A stretch of 64,000 nt of DNA from Macrobrachium rosenbergii (taxonomy: Eukaryota > Arthropoda > Malacostraca > Decapoda > Palaemonidae), in NCBI RefSeq assembly GCF_040412425.1, contig NC_089781.1:48386203-48450202 (forward strand), in the 5' to 3' direction. Below are positions 12,525 to 22,611 of the stretch, piece after piece. Both the position numbers and the translations under genes were made by a program. Positions within the stretch are counted from its first letter, which is position 1. Each line of letters starts with the position of its first letter. The notes beneath the pieces were generated by a model, which had not been told where the DNA came from, did no database searches, and saw nothing but the letters and a program-made list of their open reading frames with translations.

Positions 12525-14000
12525 CCCAGTACCTGAAGACAAATCCACTCGAATGATGTCTTGTCCAAGGACCATTCCGACTCCAGCGGAGTTGTCGTGG
12601 ATAGTGAATCTGCAATGACATTTCGAACACCTGCCAGGTGGGTAGCTGACAGGTGCCAAAGATGTTTCCTTGCCAGAGAGAAAATTGCAATCATTATATG
12701 ATTGTTATGGCTCGACTTGGAGTCCCCTCTGTTTAGGCAATGTACAACTACTGCACTGTCCAGCACCAGTCTGATATGAATCTGTCTGGCTGGACGTAGT
12801 TTCTTTAATGTTAGAAATACTGCCATTGTCTCTAGAATGTTGATATGGAACTGGCGGAATACTGTCGACCATGTTCCTTGAATTTTCTTGTGTTGGGAGT
12901 ATCCTCCCCATCCGCTTAGGGAAGCATCCGTATGGACCACTAGCGATGGAGGGGGAAATTGAAGAGGCACTGACCTTGCCAAACTCTTGACTGTCGACCA
13001 TGGTCGAAGCCTCTTCCTCAATATTGGCGGAATTAGAGACATCTTGTCTCTGTTTCTGCTGTTGGCTCGTTCCGCCATACCCTGTTTATATCTAATTTCA
13101 GTTTCTGGCTTTTAGTAACAAGTCTGTTACTGAAGCGAACTGAAGAGAGCCTAAAATTCTTTCCTGGGAACGATTGAGGCTCTTTTGTTTTTGAGGAACT
13201 GCCTGGTAGCTTTGGCTATTTCCCTCCTCTTGGCTGGCGGAAGTGACAGTTTGTGTGTGTTTAGGTCCCATTGGATTCCTAACCACTGAAATTGAGCAGC
13301 CGGAACTAGACAGGATTTCTTCCTGTTTATTTGGAATCCCAAGAATTCCAGGAAGTTGATTACTATGATTGTTGCTTTTCGACATTCCTTGGCGTTGGAT
13401 GCCCATATTATCCAATCGTCTAAGTATGCAGCCAGCATAATCCCTTGAGCCCGTAGTTTTGAACTACTGTCTCTGTCAGTTTGGTAAATATTCTGGGCGC
13501 TATGTTGAGCCCGAATGGCATGACTCTGAACGAGTATGCTTGTTTTCCTAGTCTGAACCCAGGTAAAGAGAGAAATTCCTCCAAAAGTGGGACTTGATAA
13601 TATGCGTCTGAAAGATCTATAGAGGTGGTGACAATTTTCCAGGGGAAGTAGGGTCCGTACCTGCGAGATTGTAAGCATGCGAAACATGTTGTATTGAATG
13701 TATAAGTTGAGACAGAGACAAGTCTAGAATTACTCTTTGCTTGTCTGAGTCTTTCTTGGGACACTGAACAGATGGCCTTGAAATTTCAGGTGTCTGACTT
13801 TCTTTATTGCCTTCTTTTGCAGAAGGTCATTTGCAAAGTCCAGTAAGTCTTTGGATGGAGGTTGATGGAATCTGACTGGCGGAGGAGGCCCTCTGCTCCA
13901 GCTCCATCCCAGACCTTTTGAAATTATACTGTGGGCCCATGGACTGAAGGTCCAACGGTCCCGGAAGAGATACAATCTCCCGCCTACCTGAGGAGAGTCT
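12525..14000 (-). pseudogene. DIRS element 1 reverse transcriptase/RNase H (broken, 3' part in gap)
   Basis: This encoded the cytoplasmic polymerase that copies element RNA into DNA. The N-terminal RT segment reads FRDRWTFSPWAHSIISKGLG (about 13,910-13,970). SIDLSDAYYQVP and FRVMPFGLNIAPRIF follow in one frame, and the catalytic YLDDW (13,412-13,426) lies in another, so a frameshift separates them. The RNase H part shows HTDASLSGWGGY (12,899-12,934), an LETMAV glutamate region, VLDSAVVVHCLNRG (about 12,725-12,765) and HLAGVRNVIADSLS, which together supply the expected acidic residues. The frame runs into the N gap right after the RNase H domain. The order gag then RT/RNase H, and close similarity to elements 2 and 3, support the DIRS assignment. 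Confidence 0.9.
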
Positions 14001-14279
14001 CTTTGATTGGAAGAGGCCTAGACGCTGCTCTATCTCTTCCTGTAGAAGGCGTCTCTGGCTCTACCACCCCTCGCATGCCTATTGTATCCGCCGACACGCC
14101 CCTGGTTTTCAGACGAGGCGTTGAAAGCTGGGTGAAGTCACAAAGGCTGGCGGAAAGAAGGAAGTTTGCTGAACCGGCTGTACTAGAACATATTTTTGCT
14201 GAGGCAGTGCCTTTGATGTGGAAGGCTGTCCGACCACAGACCGGTACAGCCTGAGGTTTCTGATAGTCCTGGAATCTCC

Positions 14280-16351
14280 TGAACCTCTTCCTTCCCTTAG
14301 GTTGAGATCCAGAGGTCTCAGAGGACTTCCTTTGGAAAGGAAGACCCCAGCGAGAGCGAAGGCTCTGGTTCGCTCTGGTTACCTCTGCCAAGACGTTATT
14401 AACCTCACCCTCTGGAAAGAGGTTAGGTCCCCAGATAGAACTCTTCATGAGTTTATTGGGCTCATGCCTGATGGTGGCGTCATAAAAAGATGTGCTTCCG
14501 GCAGTTCTGCCTACGCAACCACAAAGTCATAAAGATCCGATTGGAAGGATGCTAGTAATGACTTTGTAAGAAACCTGAAACAGTGGTTCATCAGTATATA
14601 CTAGTGCAGTCACCTCTGAGATGGTGACGGAATGAATGGAGCGACTCAGCCTGCATCTTGCCTCATACTCCGTCTTCAGCAGAGCCTCCGGGATCTTGGG
14701 AAGTTGCTCGTTGAACAGGGTGGAGGCACACTAAAAGGATCTAGTTTCCCCACCGTGAACGTCGCCGGAGCTCCCAACCAACATTCCGAATCTCCGGGGA
14801 AGAGGAGGGAAGTAGGATCTGTCTCCTGGAGTTGAAGTATGGGCTTGCCATCCATCCCAGCCTGAAGGGTCAGCTCTGCAATCTTAGTAGTGCAGGGGGT
14901 CGGAATAGAGCCACTTACAGAGAACATAGTAAAACTTCCTCTAAAGGGAGTAAGTTTGGTGTTCTCGCACTCCCAGTCAGTGAGCGTGCATCAGGGTGGA
15001 TTGAGCTTGGTCCCTATGAAAGATGACCATTTCCTTAGGGACCTTATCGGATCTAATCCAGGCCTCCTCAGTTAACCTGGCATAGCCTGGATAGGGAGGC
15101 ACTAGGTCAGGCTGGAAAGAACTCTAGTTCTTCCAGACGATGAGTGCCCAATCCCTCTATGGTCAGTGTGTCATTATGCAGCGGAGCATGCAGGGCCAGC
15201 CGCCACGGGTTCCTCTTATCATAGGGAGGCAGACTGGAAGCATCCAGGACAACATATGACTGTTGTACTGCTTTGGATTGGATGAATCCGGCAAGCAAAC
15301 TTTCCTGGGTCTCCATCCTCTGTGCCAATGACAACACTGACTGTCCTGAGGTCTCTAAGCTTGTGACAAGCTGAGACGAGAGATCTTGTAGCCGAGCTTC
15401 AAGCTTTGAATCGAACCTCTGCATCAGCAGGTCATTCGAAAGCCTCAGAGTCGAAGCTAGGCTGTGGAGGCTTAGCCTTGAAACTCTGGTCCTCGACCCC
15501 TTAGATGGGGAGTAGCCTTGTTTTGAGGACGTCACTGGTTTGGGAGCCAGTGACGACCTAGAGGGGAGCTGGGATTAGACCTTTGAGGTCTGGAAGGCTT
15601 AGGTAAGTCCTTCCTTTTCAGAGATTTCACCTTGGGGATAATAGACCGGGATCTGTCCCTAAGGTTAGCTGACTTGGAGAATCCTTGAAAAGAAGAGGAC
15701 GAAGAAGGTAAACTGGATAAAATAGACCTACTCCTACTACCTTCACCTGCCTTACTTACTACCCTACCTTCTATCTGGTGGTCAACCACGCTCATCGGTT
15801 CAACGTGAATGTTGATGGCCGCTACATCTTCCGCCACCTCTTTGCACAGATCTTCGTCTTGGGGGGTCTGCGTCTCTTCCCTGATCCTCGTAATGAGTGG
15901 GGCGGCCACGTCCTTCGGTAATGCGGCAGAGATCCGAGCATTTGGATAAAGGAGATTGAAGATCTCCTCCGACAGTACATAGGGGCGGCCAGACGCTACA
16001 TTTCTTCCATTTCCGCTGACCCAGGTCTTCAGGGTCGACAGCGAAGAGGCTCGGATTGCTTGGTTAGACTGGAAGAGAAGGTAAGACTTGCTAAAATATT
16101 CTCCAATTTTTTCGCATATATCCATATTGAGCCGTTAAAATCAAAAAGGGACTAAAGGTTAGCAGTCTCTTGTCACTTACCGACACATCTGTTACCAGCT
16201 CATAAAGAGCGTAACAAATCTCACAGCCATCTGGGTGCCAAACAACTAGGTCTCCAACTTGCACCGCGCAGCTGGAGTGTGAGCGGCACATCTCGTGTCC
16301 GCAGGGTTGTTGGAGGACGGCTGTGCAACCTGGCTCCTGACAACGTGCCAT
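14280..16351 (-). pseudogene. DIRS element 1 gag-like gene with intron (broken)
   Basis: Exon 1 (16,351-16,181, 57 codons from ATG) encodes a Cys/His-rich module with C4, C9, H19, C22, H25, C28, C43 and C46, plus the signature WHPDGCE. Exon 2 starts at 16,068 in phase 0 with a helical segment (LSTLKTWVSGNGRNVASGRP), then an acidic stretch, a Ser-rich stretch and a basic stretch. A stop near 15,532 is followed by a frame change into a probable coiled coil (about 15,260-15,460: LLMQRFDSKLEARLQDLSSQ). The conserved core GMDGKPILQLQETDPTSL lies near 14,850. The likely role is a nucleocapsid protein that binds element RNA; this follows from position and is not shown by homology I can verify. Exon 1 is partly duplicated at 16,470-16,660. 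Confidence 0.7.
16069..16180 (-). other. Spliceosomal intron in gag of element 1
   Basis: On the minus strand the donor is TCG|GTAAGTGACA (GT at 16,180-16,179) and the acceptor is TTCTCTTCCAG|TCTAACC (AG at 16,070-16,069). Length is 112 bp and phase is 0. The same position is interrupted in elements 2 and 3. Confidence 0.75.
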
Positions 16352-16660
16352 CTGTAAGTGGAATGATGGTACATGAGTATCATCAAGGCAGGACCCGCCG
16401 GAACTGAGTCCGGCAGCAAAAGTCTATTATAACATAGATTTATGCTACGGGATGGTTCTAGCAAATCCGGGTGCCATTTAAACAACCAGGACTCCAACTT
16501 GCAGCGCAGCTGGAGTGCGACGGCACACCTCGTGTCCGCAGGGTTGTTGGAGGATGGCCGTGCAACCTGGCTCCTGACAATGTGATACCATCTGTAAGTG
16601 GAATGATGGTACATGAGTATCATCAAGGCAGGACCCGGCGGAACTGAGTCTGGCAGCAAA
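16234..16660. repeat. 236-bp tandem duplication in gag exon 1/leader of element 1
   Basis: Unit 1 is 16,234-16,469. Unit 2 starts at 16,470 (GGGTGCCA at both joints) and resumes after element 2 at 24,997 with TCTATTTTAATATAGATTTA and ACGGGATGGTT. The copies differ by scattered substitutions and small indels, so the duplication is not recent. Unit 1 keeps GGCAGCAAAAGTCTATT, the empty site of element 2. Confidence 0.88.
16352..16369 (-). other. Splice acceptor of a 5' leader intron directly before the gag ATG (element 1)
   Basis: The minus strand reads CCATCATTCCACTTACAG immediately before ATG at 16,351. The CTTACAG is kept in all three elements, while sequence farther upstream diverges sooner. 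A leader intron ending at the start codon is inferred; its donor was not located. Confidence 0.5.
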
Positions 16661-16983
16661 AAAGGATTTTGACAAAAGAAAAATCTATTTCTGGGGAGAG
16701 ACCTGTGTCACCCGGTGAAATAACCATTCAGCACTTATTTCTAGGTAAAGCTATTGCTAAATATACCAGAGAAAAGCTAAATGCCAAGCTGGAGTTACTA
16801 CCCCCAGTGCGAGCTCCATGAAATGGAGTCGTGTATGAGAAAGGGTGAGATTGTCACAATCACAGGCCTCCGCCCTGTAAACATTCCCAATGTCAAAAGT
16901 CCCCAGAGTGAGGTGCCGTTACAAACCCCCACAGCTCGCGGACTGTAAACAAACCAGCGCCACCAACATTCCATGTTAGCACC
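16661..16983. repeat. Inverted terminal repeat, 3' end of element 2
   Basis: The reverse complement matches 24,692-24,996, for example CTGTAAACAAACCAGCGCCA near its inner end and TAGCAATAGCTTTACCTAGA near its outer end. It extends outward beyond the partner by the segment AAGGATTTTGAC...CTGGGGAGAG, as in unequal DIRS ends. The palindrome TCACCCGGTGA is at 16,708-16,718. Confidence 0.9.
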
Positions 16984-17033
16984 ACCATCCTGGAATGGTA
17001 TTTTATCAAGGGGGGGAAAAAGAATCAGAGGTG

Positions 17034-17128
17034 GGTCACCGGGTGACACAGGTCTCTCCCCAGAAATAGATTTTTCCTTTGTCAAAATCCCTTTTCTGGG
17101 TTATGACCTGTGTCAGCTGGTGAAATAA
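17034..17128. repeat. Internal complementary region (ICR) of element 2
   Basis: The first half, CACCGGGTGACACAGGTCTC through TTTGTCAAAATCCC, is the complement of the 3' outer end. The second half, TTTTCTGGGTTATGACC onward, is the complement of the 5' outer end. In DIRS-1 such a region templates the joining of both ends into a circle. The joint AATCCC|TTTTCTGGG predicts the circle junction CCCAGAAAAGGGATT. Confidence 0.9.
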
Positions 17129-17489
17129 TAAGAGAGAAACAAAATACCACCCTGAAACAATAAAAGAAACTTGTAGAGGAAAGAAATAAAACTATAAATC
17201 CACAAGAGTTTTAATTATCCAGGTAGCAAAAATATAGGTACTTAAATATATAATAAGGTATTAAAATATACATATAGGTTTAAGGTGGGGAACTATGTTC
17301 CACAAGACAAAAGAACACAAAAACGTATTTAAATATAAACATAGGGACAAAGACAACACTATAACATGGTCAGGAGACAGGCTGTGAAGTATGCCTGACC
17401 TGGAGGTGATGGAAAGGGAATAAATGAGGCAGGTAGGAGGGAGGAAAGTGACTGAGTACCAGAAAAAGAATTAAACAGAGGGAGGAACA

Positions 17490-18560
17490 ATGTTTCCTGC
17501 CGCCACTGTGGTGAATTTCAGAGCTTCTAGGGATTTCAGATAGTGGCGTTTGAAAACCACGGGAGACTTCCACCCTGTATATTTTGTAAGATCCTCAAAA
17601 TTCATATAATGGAAATAGTTAGTGGAGGTGGCCACTGCCCTAATGTCATGTACTTTTGGAACTGAGTCTGGGTTTGCTTGTTTAATAAAATACAAGATCT
17701 GTTGCCTGATGGCCTTCATAGAAATAGTTCCTCCACCTTCCCTTACAAACAGAGGCCCTGAAGTTATCTATGAGGTCCTGTTTAAATAGGCCTTTAAAGT
17801 AAAGACTGGGCATAAAGACAGGTCTTGTGGGAAGGGGATGACCTTCCAGGAGACCATCTATCTCGAGGATCTTCATTCTTAGCTAGAAACTTAGGTGAGG
17901 AGCTAGCAACACTTCACCTGATGGAAGGAAATCAATATGATTGGGTTTTCTAGATAGGGCAGACAGCTCAGAAATTCTAGCACCTGAAGCTAAACTAATT
18001 AAAAATAAGGTCTTCCTCAATAAATTTATGAAAGAACAATTTTGATTATCAGTTTCTGATGCTAATTTAAGAACATCATTTAAGAACCAGGAAACCGTGT
18101 GTGGACGGGTTGCTGGTCTCAAACGAGCACAGGCTTTAGGGATTGACGAAAAATAAGAATCTGTTAAGTTAATTTTAAACCCGTGTAAAAATATCTTTTT
18201 CAAAGCTGATTTGGCTGTAGTAATAGTACTTGAGGCCAGACCTTTTCAAATAATGACCTAAAAATGAAATTGCTAAGGTTTGTGGTCATTATAGTTGCTT
18301 CAGATTCTTTTAGGAAGAGTGCTAATTTCTTAACTGCTGAGTCATATTGTCTGAGAGTGGATTCCCTTTTGTCTGATTCTAGGAACAAAGTGTTAATAGG
18401 ATCAATATTAGCATCTTTCTGAGCTGCAAACTTCATGAAATCCACAAAGCCAGGGCATTCTGAATTCTTGAGGAAGCTGACACAGTCTGAGTTTGTACTA
18501 TTTGCGTCAGTTTTGGGTTGGGAATTTGAAAGCACTGGAAGCTTCAGCTCTAGAAGAAGT
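17490..18560 (-). pseudogene. DIRS element 2 tyrosine recombinase (broken)
   Basis: The enzyme would integrate the circular DNA copy in the nucleus through a covalent phosphotyrosine link, instead of a DDE integrase. The N-terminal part contains a core-binding-like helical region (ESTLRQYDSAVKKLALFLKE). The catalytic domain shows LASGARISEL with the first arginine (about 17,955-17,990), VHDIRAVATSTNYF with the H-x-x-R pair (about 17,610-17,655), and GWKSPVVFKRHYL with the tyrosine (about 17,535-17,575). These are the residues expected of the family. The catalytic domain is spread over three overlapping frames (joints near 18,200, 17,880 and 17,700), so it is a pseudogene unless the breaks are assembly errors. 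It lies just downstream of RNase H and upstream of the ICR. Confidence 0.9.
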
Positions 18561-18799
18561 GGAAACCAGTTGCTCTTGGCCAGTTGGGAGCCACTAGGGC
18601 TATCTGACCTTTGAATGTCCTGAGCTTGTGAAGGACTTTCAGTAACAGGTTTACTGGAGGAAACAGATAGATCCTTTGCCACTTGTTCCAATCTATTGAC
18701 ATTGCATCTGTGGAGTGAGCTAGAGGGTCCAGGTTGGGAGCAACATAACAAGGTAGTTTGTGGTTGCATTCTGTTGCAAAGAGATCTACTGGAGACCTG

Positions 18800-20250
18800 G
18801 AACTTGACTGCAAATCCATTGAATGATGTTTTGTCCAAGGACCATTCCGACTCCAGCGGAGTTGTCCTGGATAGGGAATCTGCAATGACATTCGGACCCT
18901 GCAAGATGGGTAGCAGACAGATGCCACTGGTGTTTGTTTGCTAAGGAGAATATTGCTATCATAACCTGGTTGATCCGACTCGACTTGGAACCTCCCCTGT
19001 TTATACAATGTACCACTACTGCGCTGTCCAAAACCAGTCTTATATGAATCAGATTGTTTGGACGCAGCTTCTTCAGGGTTAGAAAGACTGCCATAGCTTC
19101 CAGGACATTGATATGGAACTGGCGGAACACAGTGGACCAAGTCCCTTGTACTTTCTTGTGTTGAGAGTATCCTCCCCACCCGCTTACAGAAGCGTCGGTG
19201 TGAATCACTAATGCCGGAGGGGGAAATTGAAGAGGTACTGAATTGATAAGCTCTTGACTATTGTCCAAGGCCAGAGTCTCTTTTTCAAAATTGGCGGAAT
19301 TAGGACACCTTGTCTCTGAACCTGACATTGGCTCGGCTCCGCCATACCCTGTTTATATCTTTCAGTTTGGATTTCAGAAGTAGATCCGTCACTGAAGCAA
19401 ACTGAAGAGAACCTAAGACTCTTTCTTGGCAGTGCGGCGGGAAGCTTTCTTGTTCTTGAGGAACTGCCTGGTTGCCTTGGCTATTTCTCTCCGTTTGGCG
19501 GCGGAAGAGATAGTTTGTGTGAACACAGGTCCCACTGGATCCCTAACCATTGAAAGCGACTCTCGGTACTAGGCGGGATTTCTCCCTGTTTATTTGGCCT
19601 AGAGATTCCAGAAAGCCGATTACTATGGCTGTTGCTTTCCGGCATTCGTTGGTGTTGGATGCCCAAACGATCCAATCGTCCAGGTATGCGGCCAGCATGA
19701 TCCCCTGAGACCGGAGTTGCTGAACTACCGTATCTGCCAGTTTGGTGAAGATTCTGGGGCTATATTGAGACCGAATGGCATGACTCTGAACGAGTATGCT
19801 TGATTTCCCAGTCTGAACCCCAGATAAGGAGAGAACCTTTCGCAATCGGGACGTGATAATAAGCGTCTGAAAGATCTATAGAGGTGGTTACGGCTCCACG
19901 GGGCAGTAGGGTCCGAACCTGCGAGATTGTAAGCATTCGAAACTTGTCGCATTGAATGTAAGAATTTAGATGAGACAAGTCTAGAATTACTCTTTGTTGA
20001 CTGGAACCTTTCTTTGGAACACTGAACAGTCTGCCTTGAAATTTCAGGTGTCTCGCTTTCTTTATTGCCCTCTTTTGTAATAGATCTTTCACAAAGTCCT
20101 TCAGAGCCTTGGACGGTGATTGATGGAACCTGACTAGGGGAGGACCCTCTGCACCAACTCCACCCCAGTCCTTTGGAGACTATGCTCTGGGCCCAGGGAC
20201 TGAAGCTCCACTGGTCCCGAAAATGATACAACCTCCCGCCTACCTGAGAT
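18800..20250 (-). pseudogene. DIRS element 2 reverse transcriptase/RNase H (broken)
   Basis: RT begins near 20,231 with FRDQWSFSPWAQSIVSKGLG. Next come RAIKKARHLKFQGRLFSVPK, QQRVILDLSHLNSYI, SIDLSDAYYHVPI and the catalytic YLDDW (19,672-19,686). RNase H follows at about 19,250-18,820 with HTDASVSGWGGY, NVLEAMAV, VLDSAVVVHCINRG and a degraded HLAG...VIADSLS end. At least three frame changes occur (near 19,850, 19,600 and 18,900). No methyltransferase-like domain is evident between RNase H and the recombinase. The product would be the replication enzyme of the element; similarity to the other two copies is high throughout. Confidence 0.93.
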
Positions 20251-20579
20251 ATCTCACTGGGCGGGAGATGGGCCTCTCTCTGGAGCCTCTGCCTCCCTTC
20301 CCTCTGGAGGAGGAGCGAGGTGTTCCCCTACCTCTGAAGTATCCTCTGGCTCTAGTTCCCCTTGCATTCTGGATTGAACGAAATGCCCCTGGCTTTCATA
20401 TGAAGCATTGAAAGCTGGGGAAAGATACATATGAAGGGGCAGCGAGAGGCTGATGGGCTGGTTGAACCAGCACATACTGAGGTTGAGGTTGGGACTGGGA
20501 GGTTGAAGGATGACCAGGGTGTGGGGACCTGGACAGCCTGCAAGACAGTCTGAGCAGGAGCCGTTTGAACTTCTTAAAT

Positions 20580-22611
20580 TTCTTCCCGGACTTAGGGTGG
20601 GTTCCGGTGGGCTCAGACTATTTCCTCTTAAATGATAGACCCCAACGGGAGCGGAGACTTTGATTGGCCCTAGTTGCCTCAGCTAGGACCGCATCAACCT
20701 CTTCCTGGGGAAGAGATTAGCTCCCCAGATGGAAGCTTTTCATAAGCCTGTTAGGCTCATGACGGATGGTGGCTGCTGAAAAGATGTGCTTCCGGCAGTT
20801 CATCCGGGCCTTGATGAAGTCATACAGGTCCTGCTGAAAACCGCCAAGAGAGATTTTGTCAGGACCTGAAATAATGGTCTTCTTCGCTGTAGACCACTGA
20901 CGTTGCCTCCGCCAAAGTCAGAGAGTTTAAGGACCTGCTAAGCCTGTCCTTAGTCTCAGCTTCAGCCTTCAGGAGCGACTCCGGGATCTTAGGAGTTGCT
21001 CACTGAACAAATTAGAGGCGCAGTCAGGGTCAAGTCGAGTCACCGTGAAAGTGGCTGGGGCTCCTTCCCAAAACTCAGAATCTCCGGGAAGACAAGAGAG
21101 GTGGGATCTGTCTCCCGGAGATGAGGAAGAGGTTTACCCTCCATGCAAGCTTGGCTAGTGAGGGAAGCCACTTTTGAGTGCAAGGGGTGGGAAGAACTTC
21201 TCCCAAAGAGAACATTGTAAATGCACCCTTGGCCGAGGTGAGTTTGGTGTTCTCCGCCTGCCACTCCGATAAGAGTCCTTAGCAGAGTGGACTGGGCCTG
21301 GTCCTCGGGAAGATGACAGTCTCCTTGGGGACCTTGTCGGACCGAATCCATGCCTCCTCAGTGAGTCTGGCAAAACCTGGGTAAGGAGATTCCAGACCAG
21401 GAGGGAAGAATCTGAGTTCCTCCAACCCACGGGTGCCTAGGCCCTCAATAGTAAGGGTACCTTCATGCTGGGGAGCATAAAGGGTCAGGTGCCAAGGGTT
21501 CCCCTTATCAAAGGGGAGGAAGGCTGGAGGTGTCCAGAACGGAGAAAGGATCTGTTGGCCGCCCCGCACGCATGAACCCAGAGATTAAGGTCCCCTTGGG
21601 ACTTAACCTGCTGCGATAGGGAAAGCACGGAAGCATTGGAGGATGACAGCTGAGAGGAGAGTTGCGACAGCTTGTCGTCAACTCTTTTGTCGAGCTTCTG
21701 CATAAGAAGCTCGGCAAATGTTTCTGCATCAAAGGAAGGAGGGGGAACCTCCTTGCTTTGTTTTGGGTGAACCCTTCCCAGAGGTAGAGGCCTTGCTAAG
21801 TAGGATTTGCACAGGGCTAGGAGCCCGTGACGTCTTCGAGGGAACCCCGGAGCAGACTTTCTGGGTTTTCAGGAGGTCTTTTTCTTAACAGATTTTACCT
21901 TGGGGACGGTAGACCTTGCACCTGTCCATAAGGCAAGAGGATTTCACGAATCCCCAAAAAGAGGAAGCAGAAGAAGAAGGAGAGCTAAACAGATATTCAC
22001 CTGCCTCACTTACCCCCTTACCTGCTTGGAGATCCAGGTCCACGTTCATGGGCTCCAGATTCAAATTAAGAGCCGCAACACCTTCAGTGAGCTCTCCGCA
22101 TGCGGCCACGTCTTCCTGGGAGGGCTGAGTCATCTCCTGGATCCCAGCGATCAAGGGGCGGCTACCTCATCAGCAACTGACGCTGAGATCCAGGCGCCGG
22201 GAAGAGAACGCTGCAGATGTCCTTAGAAAGGACGTAGGGTTTCCCCTGCCCCGACGTTCCTCCCAAAGCCGCTGACCCAGGTCTTGAGGGTCAGAAGCGA
22301 AGAGTCACAAGAGCTGCGGTCAATCTGAAAGAAGGAGAATGTCAGATGACCAAATCTCCTAAAAGGAGAATATCTTCCAATTATCCATAAGAGACGAAAC
22401 TCAAAGAAAGCATGAATCGGAAAGGAAAATCTAACTTACCGACTCATCCAGAACCCTGCTCATAGAGAGTGTAGCACACCTCACAGCCATCAGGGTGCCA
22501 GACGACCAGGTCCCCTACGTGAACGGCGCACCCGGAGTGGGACCTGCAAACTTCATGTCCACTAGCTTGCTGCAGGACTGCCGTGCACCCCTGCTCCTGA
22601 CAACGCACCAT
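20580..22611 (-). pseudogene. DIRS element 2 gag-like gene with intron (broken)
   Basis: Exon 1 (22,611-22,440) encodes MVRCQEQGCTAVLQQ, then HEVCRSHSGCAV and WHPDGCEVCY, with the same Cys/His pattern as elements 1 and 3. It is 172 nt instead of 171: one extra base near 22,455 shifts the frame before the splice donor. Exon 2 begins at 22,324 with IDRSSCDSSLLTLKTWVSGF, in the same phase as element 1. Downstream lie an acidic region, a coiled coil (about 21,590-21,710: DKRVDDKLSQLSSQLSS) and the core CMEGKPLPHLRETDPTSL (about 21,100-21,150). The role is inferred as RNA-binding structural protein from position, basic tails and coiled coil. Several frame changes make it non-functional as assembled. 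Confidence 0.7.
22325..22439 (-). other. Spliceosomal intron in gag of element 2
   Basis: The donor is GAGTCG|GTAAGTTAGA and the acceptor is CTCCTTCTTTCAG|ATTGACC on the minus strand. Length is 115 bp, at the same codon position as in elements 1 and 3, although the intron bodies are unlike each other. Confidence 0.75.

Noticed and set aside
11787..13078. Long open frames of 190-369 codons spanning 12,025-12,524
   Set aside because: They run through 500 N, which cannot be translated; only the RNase H part on the right is real.
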